Translations under genes and position numbers: made by a program
Part shown: positions 1 to 8,173 of the stretch, piece after piece
How the letters are laid out: every line of letters begins with the position of its first letter
Numbering within the stretch: the first letter of the stretch is position 1
Notes under the pieces: generated by a model
Databases searched by the model: none
The model's input: only the letters and a program-made list of their open reading frames with translations
Told to the model about the DNA's origin: nothing
Assembly (NCBI RefSeq): GCF_002196855.1
Contig: NZ_NIPW01000008.1
Coordinates: forward strand, 62,001 to 126,000
DNA length: 64,000 nt
DNA from: Haematobacter genomosp. 1
GTDB lineage: Bacteria; Pseudomonadota; Alphaproteobacteria; Rhodobacterales; Rhodobacteraceae
Reading direction: 5' to 3'

Positions 1-419
1 GATGGCGACCTTGCCTGTGCCTGAAACGGTTGTCTTCCATGACAGAAACCCATCGCCCGCCCAGAAGCTGGACCAGGCGGGTTCTCGCGTCATGCCAAGC
101 TGCACCGATCCTTCGGAGGCCCAGTACGCCCCCGGTTCCAGTATCCACCGCTCACCCGGTGTCACATCCAGAAGATGGTAGCCGCCGAGCGTCGGCTGAA
201 GAAGAACGGAGCCGGTTCCCGTGTAAAAGGGCCGGATACGGGCATCCGAGGTGAAGAAGGATCGGAAGATGTCGCGCGGTCCGGGCAGACGGGGCGTCAT
301 GACCACGTTGCCCTGCATGGTGGACATTGCGCCATGGCGGGCGCGCACCGTTTCCTCTGCGATGTCGATGCGGATCTGGCGCATCCCTTCGACCTCACGG
401 ACACTGAATTCCGCCATGA
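1..419 (-). CDS. AIM24-family protein, 3' end cut by window edge
   Basis: An open minus-strand frame starts with ATG at 419 and runs off the left edge without a stop, giving 139 residues. The translation has the beta-rich, glycine-rich pattern of the AIM24 / TIGR00266 (DUF124) family: an early GAMSTMQGNV stretch, GPRDIFRSFF, GTGSVLLQPTLGG and a later PGERWILEPGAYW segment. The family is about 220-260 residues long, so roughly the last 40% is missing. Its biochemical role is unknown; the yeast relative is mitochondrial. The next gene ends only 10 nt upstream, so the two may be co-transcribed. Confidence 0.72.
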
Positions 420-429
420 CCGTCCCCCT

Positions 430-1230
430 TCAGTAACGCGGCTCGTCCCATGACATCGAACGCTCCCATACCATGATGAGGGATTCCGGCCGCAGCCCGG
501 CTGCCCCCCGCAGCGGTGCGTCCAGCGTGGACATCACGAACAGAATGACGGCAAGAAAGACCGAGGTGACGGCGCCCAGAAAGAACTGCCGTAGCGGCCG
601 CATACGCAGCAGGCAGATCAGCAGAACGCTGATGACCGCGCCGCCGAACACGGCGTACCACATCGCCTGCGGGATCCGTACGAAGACGGCAGCGATGCGC
701 TGCTGCCGGGCGGCGACGAAATCGCGGAACGCGGAGAGCACCTCGGCATGCACGATCTCCTGCCCCGGTGTCTGCGGCTCGAATTCCGCCAGACGCTGGC
801 GCATGGCATTGGAGCGGTTGTTGCCTCCGTCGAGGAAGTCGCCGCGCTGATGTGCGGCCCAGTCCTTGTGGATGGTGAACAACACATAATCGCGCAGCAT
901 ATCCTTCATGTCGGATCGCAGCGGCTCGGGATACACGTTCACATCGGCATAGAGCGCGGAGATGGAGTTCGCCTCATCCAGCATGGCAGTGCGGACGCGG
1001 TCATTGTTCTGATAGGCCGATACGGTGAGAAGGCCGAGCAGCAAGCCGTAGAACAGGCTGAAACCCGAGGTCGCGTAATTGATGGATTCGTTCAGATCCG
1101 GGCCGGAGCCGATCAGGACACGCATAACCGGCTTGAATACCAGCATCCCCAGCAACATGCCGATGATCGCCAAGGCGAGGAAGCCGATCGCCAGTTGCTG
1201 CTGGGGAATATCGTAGACAAAATCAAACAT
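430..1230 (-). CDS. DUF4239 (bestrophin-like) membrane protein
   Basis: A 266-residue integral membrane protein. Hydrophobic segments are visible at about 11-32, 55-75, 190-212 and 216-238. A charged, non-membrane middle (about 80-185) is rich in Arg, Asp and Glu. This layout matches the DUF4239 'bestrophin-like domain' family, whose function is undetermined; channel activity is only a guess from the name. I chose ATG at 1230; an in-frame GTG at 1236 is possible. It is followed on the same strand by the AIM24-family gene. Its start faces a divergent TAXI receptor across about 130 bp. Confidence 0.7.
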   Translation of the reverse strand: MFDFVYDIPQQQLAIGFLALAIIGMLLGMLVFKPVMRVLIGSGPDLNESINYATSGFSLFYGLLLGLLTVSAYQNNDRVRTAMLDEANSISALYADVNVYPEPLRSDMKDMLRDYVLFTIHKDWAAHQRGDFLDGGNNRSNAMRQRLAEFEPQTPGQEIVHAEVLSAFRDFVAARQQRIAAVFVRIPQAMWYAVFGGAVISVLLICLLRMRPLRQFFLGAVTSVFLAVILFVMSTLDAPLRGAAGLRPESLIMVWERSMSWDEPRY

Positions 1231-1362
1231 GAGCACATGACCGTAGATGTCACCGCGAAGCTATAGCGCGAACGGAGAAGCGCGAAGGGTAAAAATGCAA
1301 ATTGTCGCATGTGGAACGCTCGATTATTCTTCCCTTGCAGATGCTGGTACAGGGCGCTCACT

Positions 1363-2331
1363 ATGATCTCGTTCGTTCGGCTCCTTTTTGCCCTGTCGGC
1401 CTTGATTGCCTCCCCGGCAATGGCAGCGGACCAGGCTTCCCCGGATCTGCGATTCTTCTCGATCGGAACAGGGGAGGTGACAGGGAACTACTATGCCGCG
1501 GCCAAGGCGATCTGCGGTGCCGTCAACCGTCACTCCGACGGCACGATCCGATGCAGCGCGGAGGCGACCCAAGGGACGATCTACAATCTCGCCGCGCTGA
1601 AGTCCGGTGATCTGGACTTTGCAATCGTGCAGTCGGACTGGTTGAGATATGCCTATCAGGGCGCGGGTCTTTTCGAGGCAGAAGGTCCAATGACCGAGCT
1701 TCGGACGGTCATGGCGCTCTATCCCGAAACGCTCACCCTCCTTGCCGCGCGCGGCCGTGGGATCGACAGTCTGCTGGGACTGCGGGGCCATCGGATCGAT
1801 ATCGGCGCGCCGGCCTCCGGTCGACATGCGACGGCTCTCAGCGTGCTCGATGCAGTCGGGTTGAGCAGCAACGACTTTCCCATGGTGCTCGAACTCCCGA
1901 TCGCGAGCGCCTATGAAGAACTCTGCGCCGGGCGGATCGATGCCTCCATTCTCGTGATGGGTCATCCCAATGCGGGTCTGGCCAGCGCCATTTCACGCTG
2001 CAACCTTGAAATCGTGGGGATTTCCGCGCCGACGCGCGAGAGCATTCTCTCCCGGCATCCGGATTTCCGCGCCATTTCCATCCCCGCCTCGGACTATGGC
2101 ACGGTGGCAGATATCGCGTCCCTCGCCGTCACCGCGACGGTCATCACCTCGGCCGCGCAGCCTGATGATCTGGTGAAGACGCTGGTCGAACAGACCCTTG
2201 CGGCCTTGCCGGCCCTGCGGATAGAGGCACCGGTTTTCGGCGCGGTCGAAGCATCGCGGATGGGGGAGGGGGCAGAGATCGCGCCGCTTCATCCGGGTGC
2301 TGCGGCAGCCTACAAAGCGCTGTCTCCCTGA
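1363..2331 (+). CDS. TAXI-family TRAP transporter solute-binding protein
   Basis: This encodes a 322-residue periplasmic binding protein. The first 22 residues are a signal peptide ending in SPAMAA. The mature start contains the family-typical FFSIGTGEVTGNYYAAAKAIC pattern, followed by QGTIYNLAALKSGDLDFAIVQSDW. TAXI receptors normally capture a dicarboxylate or amino acid for a fused DctQM permease. No permease gene is adjacent here, so it is an orphan receptor or works with a distant permease. An upstream in-frame ATG at 1309 would add a cysteine-rich leader that does not fit a signal peptide, so I prefer 1363, which follows an AGGGCG ribosome site. Confidence 0.85.
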   Translation: MISFVRLLFALSALIASPAMAADQASPDLRFFSIGTGEVTGNYYAAAKAICGAVNRHSDGTIRCSAEATQGTIYNLAALKSGDLDFAIVQSDWLRYAYQGAGLFEAEGPMTELRTVMALYPETLTLLAARGRGIDSLLGLRGHRIDIGAPASGRHATALSVLDAVGLSSNDFPMVLELPIASAYEELCAGRIDASILVMGHPNAGLASAISRCNLEIVGISAPTRESILSRHPDFRAISIPASDYGTVADIASLAVTATVITSAAQPDDLVKTLVEQTLAALPALRIEAPVFGAVEASRMGEGAEIAPLHPGAAAAYKALSP

Positions 2332-2558
2332 CCATCACGATAATCTGCGACCGCTAACGCCGCTCTACAGCATCGAAATATGCAGTATGGCGGAAATGAG
2401 AGATATATGGTCGTAAATCGTACTCCGCCCGACGCGGCTTCCGCCATTTTGGAGGGAGGTTTTGTAGAGGCGTGAAAAGCTGTGAAAGGCGCGGCAGACC
2501 GGAAATTCGGCCTTTGTGCGGGTAGGGTTCTCCGTCCGCTTCCCTCCTTGGCGGTAAG

Positions 2559-3377
2559 ATGAGCGGAGCGGCCCCGCGATCGGCGGACATGCGGATCGGC
2601 TTGATCGGCGCGACCGGCTGGATCGGCGCGGCGCTGGGGACGCGGCTTTTGACATCGGGGATCGTCACGCCCTCCGGGCTGGTCGCGATGAACCGCAGCG
2701 GCAACCCCGGCCCATACAAGCCATACGCAATCGGCTGGGCCGGCGATCCTGCGGAACTGGTGGCGCGGGTGGATGTGGTCATCGTCGCGGTTCGCCCCGA
2801 GACATGGCCGGGGCTCCGGCTGCAAGCCCCAGGCAAGCTGCTCATTTCCCTGATGGCTGGCGTGGGAAGCGGTGATCTTGCCCGTAGCGGGGGGCGCGTC
2901 GTGCGCGCAATGCCGAATGCCGCGGCCGAAACCGGCAAATCCTACTCGCCCTTCTGGGCAGGTGCCGATGTGACAAAGGAGGATCGTAATACGGTTCACC
3001 GTATTCTGGGCGCGATCGGCACCTTTGATGAGCTGCCGAAGGAGCGACAAATCGACATGATGACCGCCGTTTCCGGCTCTGGCGCGGCCTATCCCTCCCT
3101 GATGATGGTTGCGATGGTTGACGTGATGAAGCGACACGGGATCCCGGACGGCATCGCATGGCACGCCGCGAAAGCTGCCGTCTGCGATGGTGCTGCCCTG
3201 CTGGCCGGGCACCCGCAGCGGGCGCAGAGTTTCCTCACTGCCTATCAGGACTACGCAGGCACTACCGCGACCGGATTGGACGCGGCGGAAAGAGGAGGGT
3301 TTTCCACCGCGCTGCGAACAGCGCTTGAAGCCGCTGCGGAAAGGGCACGGACTATGGCCGGTGCAGGCGCCGTCTAA
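2559..3377 (+). CDS. proC: pyrroline-5-carboxylate reductase family protein
   Basis: A protein of up to 272 residues. It has an N-terminal Rossmann dinucleotide site (MRIGLIGATGWIG, where the family more often has GAGNM) and the RAMPN and TAVSGSGAAY segments typical of ProC. The established reaction is NAD(P)H reduction of 1-pyrroline-5-carboxylate to proline. The conserved region begins at the internal ATG at 2589, so the true start may be there rather than 2559. The gene lies 74 nt upstream of a betaine-type ABC importer on the same strand. It could therefore reduce an imino intermediate from an imported betaine or proline derivative, but that is inference. Confidence 0.8.
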   Translation: MSGAAPRSADMRIGLIGATGWIGAALGTRLLTSGIVTPSGLVAMNRSGNPGPYKPYAIGWAGDPAELVARVDVVIVAVRPETWPGLRLQAPGKLLISLMAGVGSGDLARSGGRVVRAMPNAAAETGKSYSPFWAGADVTKEDRNTVHRILGAIGTFDELPKERQIDMMTAVSGSGAAYPSLMMVAMVDVMKRHGIPDGIAWHAAKAAVCDGAALLAGHPQRAQSFLTAYQDYAGTTATGLDAAERGGFSTALRTALEAAAERARTMAGAGAV

Positions 3378-3451
3378 CGTATCTCAAGGTGCCCGACGTG
3401 CAAAAGCGGCAGCTCGCGGGCAGATCACAAAAGCCGCAACAGGGAATGGAA

Positions 3452-4450
3452 ATGAAAAAGCTAGCGTGTCTCATCGCGGTTGCCCTTCCGGCGGCAGCGT
3501 TTTCGACGGCTGCCAGCGCAGCTTGCGGCAGCTTCACCATCGCGAGCATGAACTGGCAGAGCGCCGAGGTGCTGGCGAGCCTCGACCAGTTCATTCTGAA
3601 TAAGGGCTATGGCTGCAGTGCAGAGATCACTACCAGCGACACGGTGCCGGCCATCACCTCTCTGGTAGAGAAGGGCAAGCCCGAGGTGGTGCCGGAATCC
3701 TGGGTCGATCTCATGCCCGAGGTGGTCGCGGGCGGCCTGAAGGATGGCAAGATCGTCGAACTGTCCCGCTCGCTTTCCGACGGTGGGCAGCAGGGCTGGT
3801 TTATCCCGCGCTACATGCTCGACGAGCATCCCAACCTCAACAAGATCGAGGAAATCCTTGCCCATCCCGAACTCTTCCCGGCACCGGAGGATAAGTCGAA
3901 AGGTGCCGTTTACAACGGCCCGCAGGGCTGGGGTGGAACGGTGGTGACGACACAGCTCGCCAAGGCGTTCGGGATAGAGAACAAGGGGTTCACCCTTGTC
4001 GATACGGGCTCCGCCGCCGGGCTCGACGGCTCCATGGCCAAGGCCTATGAACAGAAGGCGCCATGGCTCGGCTTCTACTGGTCGCCCACGTCCATGCTGG
4101 GCAAGTACGATATGGTCGCCGTGGATTTCGGCATCGCGAATGACCCTGCGGAATGGAAGCGCTGCACCTCTTCGGCCGATTGCGCCGATCCAAAGCCCAA
4201 TGCCTTCCCTCGTGACAATGTCTTTACGCTCGTGTCGAAAAAATTCGCGGACGAGACCGATCCCGCGGTCATCGACTATCTGAAGAAGCGCAACTGGACC
4301 AACGATACCGTGAACCAGCTCATGGCCTGGATGACGGACAATCAGGCGACGGGAGAGGACGGCGCACGGCAGTTCCTGAAGGAACATCCCGATATGTGGA
4401 GTGCGTGGGTCAGCCCCGAAGCGGCCGAGCGCATCAAGGCGGCACTCTGA
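3452..4450 (+). CDS. betaine/choline-type ABC transporter substrate-binding protein
   Basis: This 332-residue binding protein begins with a signal peptide (MKKLACLIAVALP to ASA). It has the OpuAC/ProX-family fold signs: an early FTIASMNWQSAE and DTVPAITSLVEKG, and Trp-rich ligand elements (ESWVDLMPE, GPQGWGG, PWLGFYWSP). Such proteins hold quaternary ammonium groups in an aromatic cage. The exact ligand (glycine betaine, choline, proline betaine or other) cannot be read from sequence. The start at 3452 lies 7 nt after AGGG; the ATG at 3446 is too close. It is first in a three-gene importer operon with the permease and ATPase that follow. Confidence 0.88.
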   Translation: MKKLACLIAVALPAAAFSTAASAACGSFTIASMNWQSAEVLASLDQFILNKGYGCSAEITTSDTVPAITSLVEKGKPEVVPESWVDLMPEVVAGGLKDGKIVELSRSLSDGGQQGWFIPRYMLDEHPNLNKIEEILAHPELFPAPEDKSKGAVYNGPQGWGGTVVTTQLAKAFGIENKGFTLVDTGSAAGLDGSMAKAYEQKAPWLGFYWSPTSMLGKYDMVAVDFGIANDPAEWKRCTSSADCADPKPNAFPRDNVFTLVSKKFADETDPAVIDYLKKRNWTNDTVNQLMAWMTDNQATGEDGARQFLKEHPDMWSAWVSPEAAERIKAAL

Positions 4451-4522
4451 TCCGCTGGCGGAGCCGCCCCTGCGGCTTCGCCGCCTCCCGCATGTCATAG
4501 CCCATCCGATCAGGAGGTCGCC

Positions 4523-5410
4523 ATGGCCTGGTTCGACAGGTTCCCGCAGCTCGATGACTCGACCCTCCGTGATCTCAAGAAGGTCATCGATGAGGGTTTT
4601 CGCACCTTCACACGCTCCTACGGCGATGCGATTGAAGGCTTTTTCGAGCCGCTCCGGCAGTTTCTGGTATGGTCGGAGGCGCTGTTGACGAGCACGCCCT
4701 GGCCCATCATCCTTGCGGCCATTGCCGTTCTTGCATGGTTCGCCAGCCGCAGCCTGCGCATCGTGATCGCCAGCGTGGCGACGCTCGTTCTGATCGGGGC
4801 GTTCGGGATGTGGGACGATACGATGAAGACGATCTCCATGATCCTGACATCGACGCTTCTTGCCGTCGTCATCGGCTTGCCGATCGGCATTCTCATGTCG
4901 CGCTCCGACCGGGTTCAGTCTTTCGTTAACCCCGTGCTCGACGTGATGCAGACCATGCCATCCTTCGTGTATCTGATCCCGGTTGTCATGCTGCTGGGCA
5001 TCGGCAAGGTGCCGGGCCTCATCGCGGTGGTGATCTATGCCATTCCGCCCATGATCCGGCTGACGAACCTTGGTATCCGCGAGGTGGATGGCGAGGTGCT
5101 GGAGGCGGCGGATGCCTTCGGTTCTTCCCGCTGGCAACGGCTGGTGAAGGCGGAGCTTCCACTCGCGCTGCCGACGATCATGGCGGGCATCAACCAGACG
5201 ATCATGATGGCGCTGGCGATGGTCGTCATCGCGTCGATGATCGGCGTGCAGGGCCTGGGCCAGCCGGTGCTGAAGGCGATTTCCAACCAGTATTTCACGC
5301 TGGGACTGTTCAACGGGCTGGCCATCGTCGGTATCGCCATCGTCTTTGACCGGATAAGTCAGGCTTGGGGCTTCCGGCTTCAGAAGCATCGCGGCGGTCG
5401 TCGTGTCTGA
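4523..5410 (+). CDS. betaine/choline-type ABC transporter permease (ProW-like)
   Basis: This is a 295-residue inner-membrane permease of the ProW/OpuAB class. It has a hydrophilic N-terminal tail of about 50 residues and then several hydrophobic helices. The cytoplasmic EAA-type loop that contacts the ATPase is visible as EVLEAADAFGSSRWQRLVKAELPLALP. Start ATG 4523 follows a near-perfect AGGAGGT ribosome site. The stop overlaps the start of the ATPase gene by 8 nt, so the two are translationally coupled. It forms the translocation path for the ligand delivered by the preceding binding protein. Confidence 0.88.
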   Translation: MAWFDRFPQLDDSTLRDLKKVIDEGFRTFTRSYGDAIEGFFEPLRQFLVWSEALLTSTPWPIILAAIAVLAWFASRSLRIVIASVATLVLIGAFGMWDDTMKTISMILTSTLLAVVIGLPIGILMSRSDRVQSFVNPVLDVMQTMPSFVYLIPVVMLLGIGKVPGLIAVVIYAIPPMIRLTNLGIREVDGEVLEAADAFGSSRWQRLVKAELPLALPTIMAGINQTIMMALAMVVIASMIGVQGLGQPVLKAISNQYFTLGLFNGLAIVGIAIVFDRISQAWGFRLQKHRGGRRV

Positions 5411-6425
5411 TCCCATCAGCATCGAAATCCGCCATCTCTTCAAGATCTTCGGCCCTCGCCCTGCCGACTACATAGAAGCGGTTCAACGCGGCCTGTCGAA
5501 GCAGGAGCTCAACGAGCGGTATCGCCATGTCCTCGGGCTGCGCGATATCAACATTTCCATCGCCCCGGGCGGCATACAGGTGGTGATGGGCCTGTCCGGC
5601 TCGGGGAAATCCACGCTGATCCGCCATATCAACCGGCTTATCGAGCCGACTGCCGGAGAGATACTCGTGGAGGGGGAGGATGTGGTGAGGATGTCTCCCA
5701 CTGCTCTCCGCGACTTCCGGCGCCACCGGACGGCGATGGTATTCCAGAAGTTCGGCCTGCTTCCGCATCGAACCGTGCTCGACAATGTGGGTTATGGGCT
5801 GGAGGTGCAGGGCAGGGACGCCGCCGAACGGAACCGCATCTCTGCCCGCTGGATCGACAGGGTGGGTCTCGCCGGGTTCGAACGGAAATATCCCGCCCAG
5901 TTGTCGGGCGGGATGCAGCAACGGGTGGGTCTGGCCCGTGCGCTGGCCAATGATGCGCCGATCCTGCTGATGGACGAGGCCTATTCCGCGCTGGACCCGC
6001 TGATCCGCTACGACATGCAGACGGTGCTGCTCGATCTTCAGAAGGAGGTCCGCAAGACCATCGTGTTCATTACGCATGACCTCGACGAAGCCCTGCGCCT
6101 CGGGGATCGCATTGCGCTGCTCAGGGACGGTGCGGTCATCCAGCAGGGGACGGGGCAGGAAATCGTGCTGCACCCTGCCGACGACTACGTCGCGAATTTC
6201 GTGCAGCATGTGGACCGTGGCAAGGTGGTGCGGGTCGCCTCCGTCATGGAAGCGGCAGGGCCTGACACTGCGGGCCCCACCGTGAAGATGGAAACCACCC
6301 TGACCGATGCCCTTCGCGAGATGATGGGGCACGGCGTCCAGTGCCTCGCGGTGTGCGACGGAACAGGCAGGACGGTAGGGCGGCTGTCTTTGCAACGTGC
6401 CATCGCTGTTTCGGCGGGGGTCTGA
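5403..6425 (+). CDS. betaine/choline-type ABC transporter ATP-binding protein (ProV-like)
   Basis: This 340-residue ATPase has all nucleotide-binding elements. Walker A is GLSGSGKST (63-71), the Q-loop is VFQKFGLLPH (113-122), the signature is LSGGMQQR (167-174), Walker B is ILLMDEA (187-193), and an FITHDLDEA switch follows. The N-terminal region with KIFG and the later LSKQEL segment are typical of ProV/OpuAA. A C-terminal extension of about 60 residues resembles a partial CBS region, the part used for ionic-strength sensing in OpuA. The start is GTG at 5403, overlapping the permease stop. It ends the importer operon, which converges on iolB. Confidence 0.88.
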   Translation: MSDPISIEIRHLFKIFGPRPADYIEAVQRGLSKQELNERYRHVLGLRDINISIAPGGIQVVMGLSGSGKSTLIRHINRLIEPTAGEILVEGEDVVRMSPTALRDFRRHRTAMVFQKFGLLPHRTVLDNVGYGLEVQGRDAAERNRISARWIDRVGLAGFERKYPAQLSGGMQQRVGLARALANDAPILLMDEAYSALDPLIRYDMQTVLLDLQKEVRKTIVFITHDLDEALRLGDRIALLRDGAVIQQGTGQEIVLHPADDYVANFVQHVDRGKVVRVASVMEAAGPDTAGPTVKMETTLTDALREMMGHGVQCLAVCDGTGRTVGRLSLQRAIAVSAGV

Positions 6426-6443
6426 CGGCGGAGACCCCCTGAT

Positions 6444-7241
6444 TCACCCGGTGAGCGTTTCCATTTCCGGTGCGACGATGAAGCGCCAGTTCCGCCGCGG
6501 CCCTGCCATGACGTTGAGATAGTAGAGTTCGAAACCGAAGGGCGCACCACAGGGATGATGGCCGCGTGGCACAAGCACCACATCGCCATCCCGAACTGTC
6601 ATGGTTTCGTTCAGGGCCCCGTCATCTGTATAGACGCGCTGCACCGCCCAGCCCTCCGCCGGGCGAAGGCGATGGTAGTAGGTTTCCTCCAGATAGGTGA
6701 TCCGCGGGAAGTCGTCTTCGTCATGCCGGTGGGAGGGGTAGGACGACCAGTGGCCCGCGGGGGTAAAGACCTCCGTCACCAGCAGGCTGTCGCAGAAATC
6801 CTGCGCTTCCATGGCGATATTGTTGATGTAGCGGGTGTTGGTTCCCTCGCCGCGCGGGGTAAGCTCGATCCCGTCGGGTCCGATGCGCCGCGGCGGATGG
6901 CCACCCTTGCCCGGTGCCGTGCAGAGCGCGATCGTGCATCCCGTCACCGCCTCCGCCGCCCAGTCCGATCCGTTCGGGAGGTAGAGCGAATGCGGCGGTG
7001 TGCGATCGAAAACGTCCATCCGGTCGCCAAGCACCCCCCAGTCCTGCCCCGCGGCCCGGAACGCGGCCTTGCCCTCCACCATGACGAAGATCGCCTCCCG
7101 GTCTCCCGTCGCACCGGAAATACGGTCGCCGGGGCGCAGGCGGTGGAGGGTGAAGCCCACGTAACGCCATCCGGCGTTTTCGGGTGTGATGCAATGGACC
7201 TCGCCATGATGACCGAAGGGACGGCGGAGAAGGGCGCTCAT
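6444..7241 (-). CDS. iolB: 5-deoxy-glucuronate isomerase
   Basis: A 265-residue cupin-fold enzyme that converts 5-deoxy-D-glucuronate to 5-dehydro-2-deoxy-D-gluconate in myo-inositol breakdown. The metal-site region is clear: [14 protein letters not shown], then ETYYHRL, and later [14 protein letters not shown]. Its length matches the family (about 265-270). The start overlaps the stop of iolE as ATGA, so the genes are coupled. It is the last gene of the minus-strand inositol operon. Confidence 0.95.
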   Translation of the reverse strand: MSALLRRPFGHHGEVHCITPENAGWRYVGFTLHRLRPGDRISGATGDREAIFVMVEGKAAFRAAGQDWGVLGDRMDVFDRTPPHSLYLPNGSDWAAEAVTGCTIALCTAPGKGGHPPRRIGPDGIELTPRGEGTNTRYINNIAMEAQDFCDSLLVTEVFTPAGHWSSYPSHRHDEDDFPRITYLEETYYHRLRPAEGWAVQRVYTDDGALNETMTVRDGDVVLVPRGHHPCGAPFGFELYYLNVMAGPRRNWRFIVAPEMETLTG

Positions 7242-8170
7242 GGCCGCGTCTCTGCAGCGACGGCGCGGTCCAGCCCCGCCTCCCGCGCGGCGGCGCGCAG
7301 AGAGTCGAGACCGAGGGTTTGGTAGATGAGCGGATCGTAGCGGTCGGGATCCTGCTCCGCTTCGATGACCAGCCAGCCCTGATAGCCTGCCGTCGCGAGT
7401 ATCCGCAGCAGCGGCAGGAAGTCGATCGCTCCCTCCGGGTCGCCCGGCACGGTGAAGGCCCCCGCCAGAACGCCCTGAAGGAAGGAGAGGTTCTCCATCC
7501 GCACGCGCTCCGTCACCCCGCGGCGGATATTTTTGGCATGGACATGCGCCACGCGCGCGACATGGCGCGCCAGCACCGTCTCCGGGTCACCGCCTCCAAA
7601 GGCGCAATGGCCCGCGTCGAACAACAGATGTGTCGCAGGCCCTGTCGCGGCCATGAAGGCGTCGATATCCTCGGGGCTTTCGACAACCGTGCCCATGTGG
7701 TGATGATAGGCGAGCGTCACGCCCTCATCCGCCAGATAGCGGGCGAACTCCTCCACCCGCGCGCCGAAGGCCGTCATCTCCGCCGCTGTCAGTCGGGGCC
7801 GATCGTTCACGGGCGCCAGAGGATCGCCATGCACGGTGTTGGAGCATTCGCACACGATGCAGACCTTGCAGCCGTTGACCTTGAGCTTCGCAAGATGGGG
7901 CTGAACGGCGCGGATTTCCTCATCCACACCGCGGGTGAGCAGGGCCATGGAATACCAGCCCGAGATGAAGCGGAGGCCATAGCGCGCCAGCAATGCCTTC
8001 AGCGCCTCGGGGTCTTCGGGCCAGCGATGGCCGTTCTCGATTCCGTCGAAGCCGATGACTTCGCCCGCTTCGTGCAGAATGCGGTCCGTCGGAATGTCAG
8101 CGCCGATGGAGCGGTCGTCGTCATTGGCCCAGGCGATAGGGTTGGTGCCGTAAAGGATCATCTTTGCCAT
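7238..8170 (-). CDS. iolE: myo-inosose-2 dehydratase
   Basis: A 310-residue TIM-barrel enzyme that dehydrates scyllo-inosose (2-keto-myo-inositol) to the diketone substrate of IolD. Recognisable segments include the N-terminal [11 protein letters not shown], the metal-site region [24 protein letters not shown] and [10 protein letters not shown], and the C-terminal [11 protein letters not shown]. It begins 3 nt after the iolD stop and overlaps iolB, so iolDEB is one coupled block. Confidence 0.95.
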   Translation of the reverse strand: MAKMILYGTNPIAWANDDDRSIGADIPTDRILHEAGEVIGFDGIENGHRWPEDPEALKALLARYGLRFISGWYSMALLTRGVDEEIRAVQPHLAKLKVNGCKVCIVCECSNTVHGDPLAPVNDRPRLTAAEMTAFGARVEEFARYLADEGVTLAYHHHMGTVVESPEDIDAFMAATGPATHLLFDAGHCAFGGGDPETVLARHVARVAHVHAKNIRRGVTERVRMENLSFLQGVLAGAFTVPGDPEGAIDFLPLLRILATAGYQGWLVIEAEQDPDRYDPLIYQTLGLDSLRAAAREAGLDRAVAAETRP

Positions 8171-8173
8171 CCG

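Noticed and set aside
3461-5443. A 660-codon minus-strand open frame opposite the betaine ABC genes
   Set aside because: It is antisense to two clearly homologous genes, its translation is His/Arg/Asp rich with no family pattern, and it arises from high-GC third positions.
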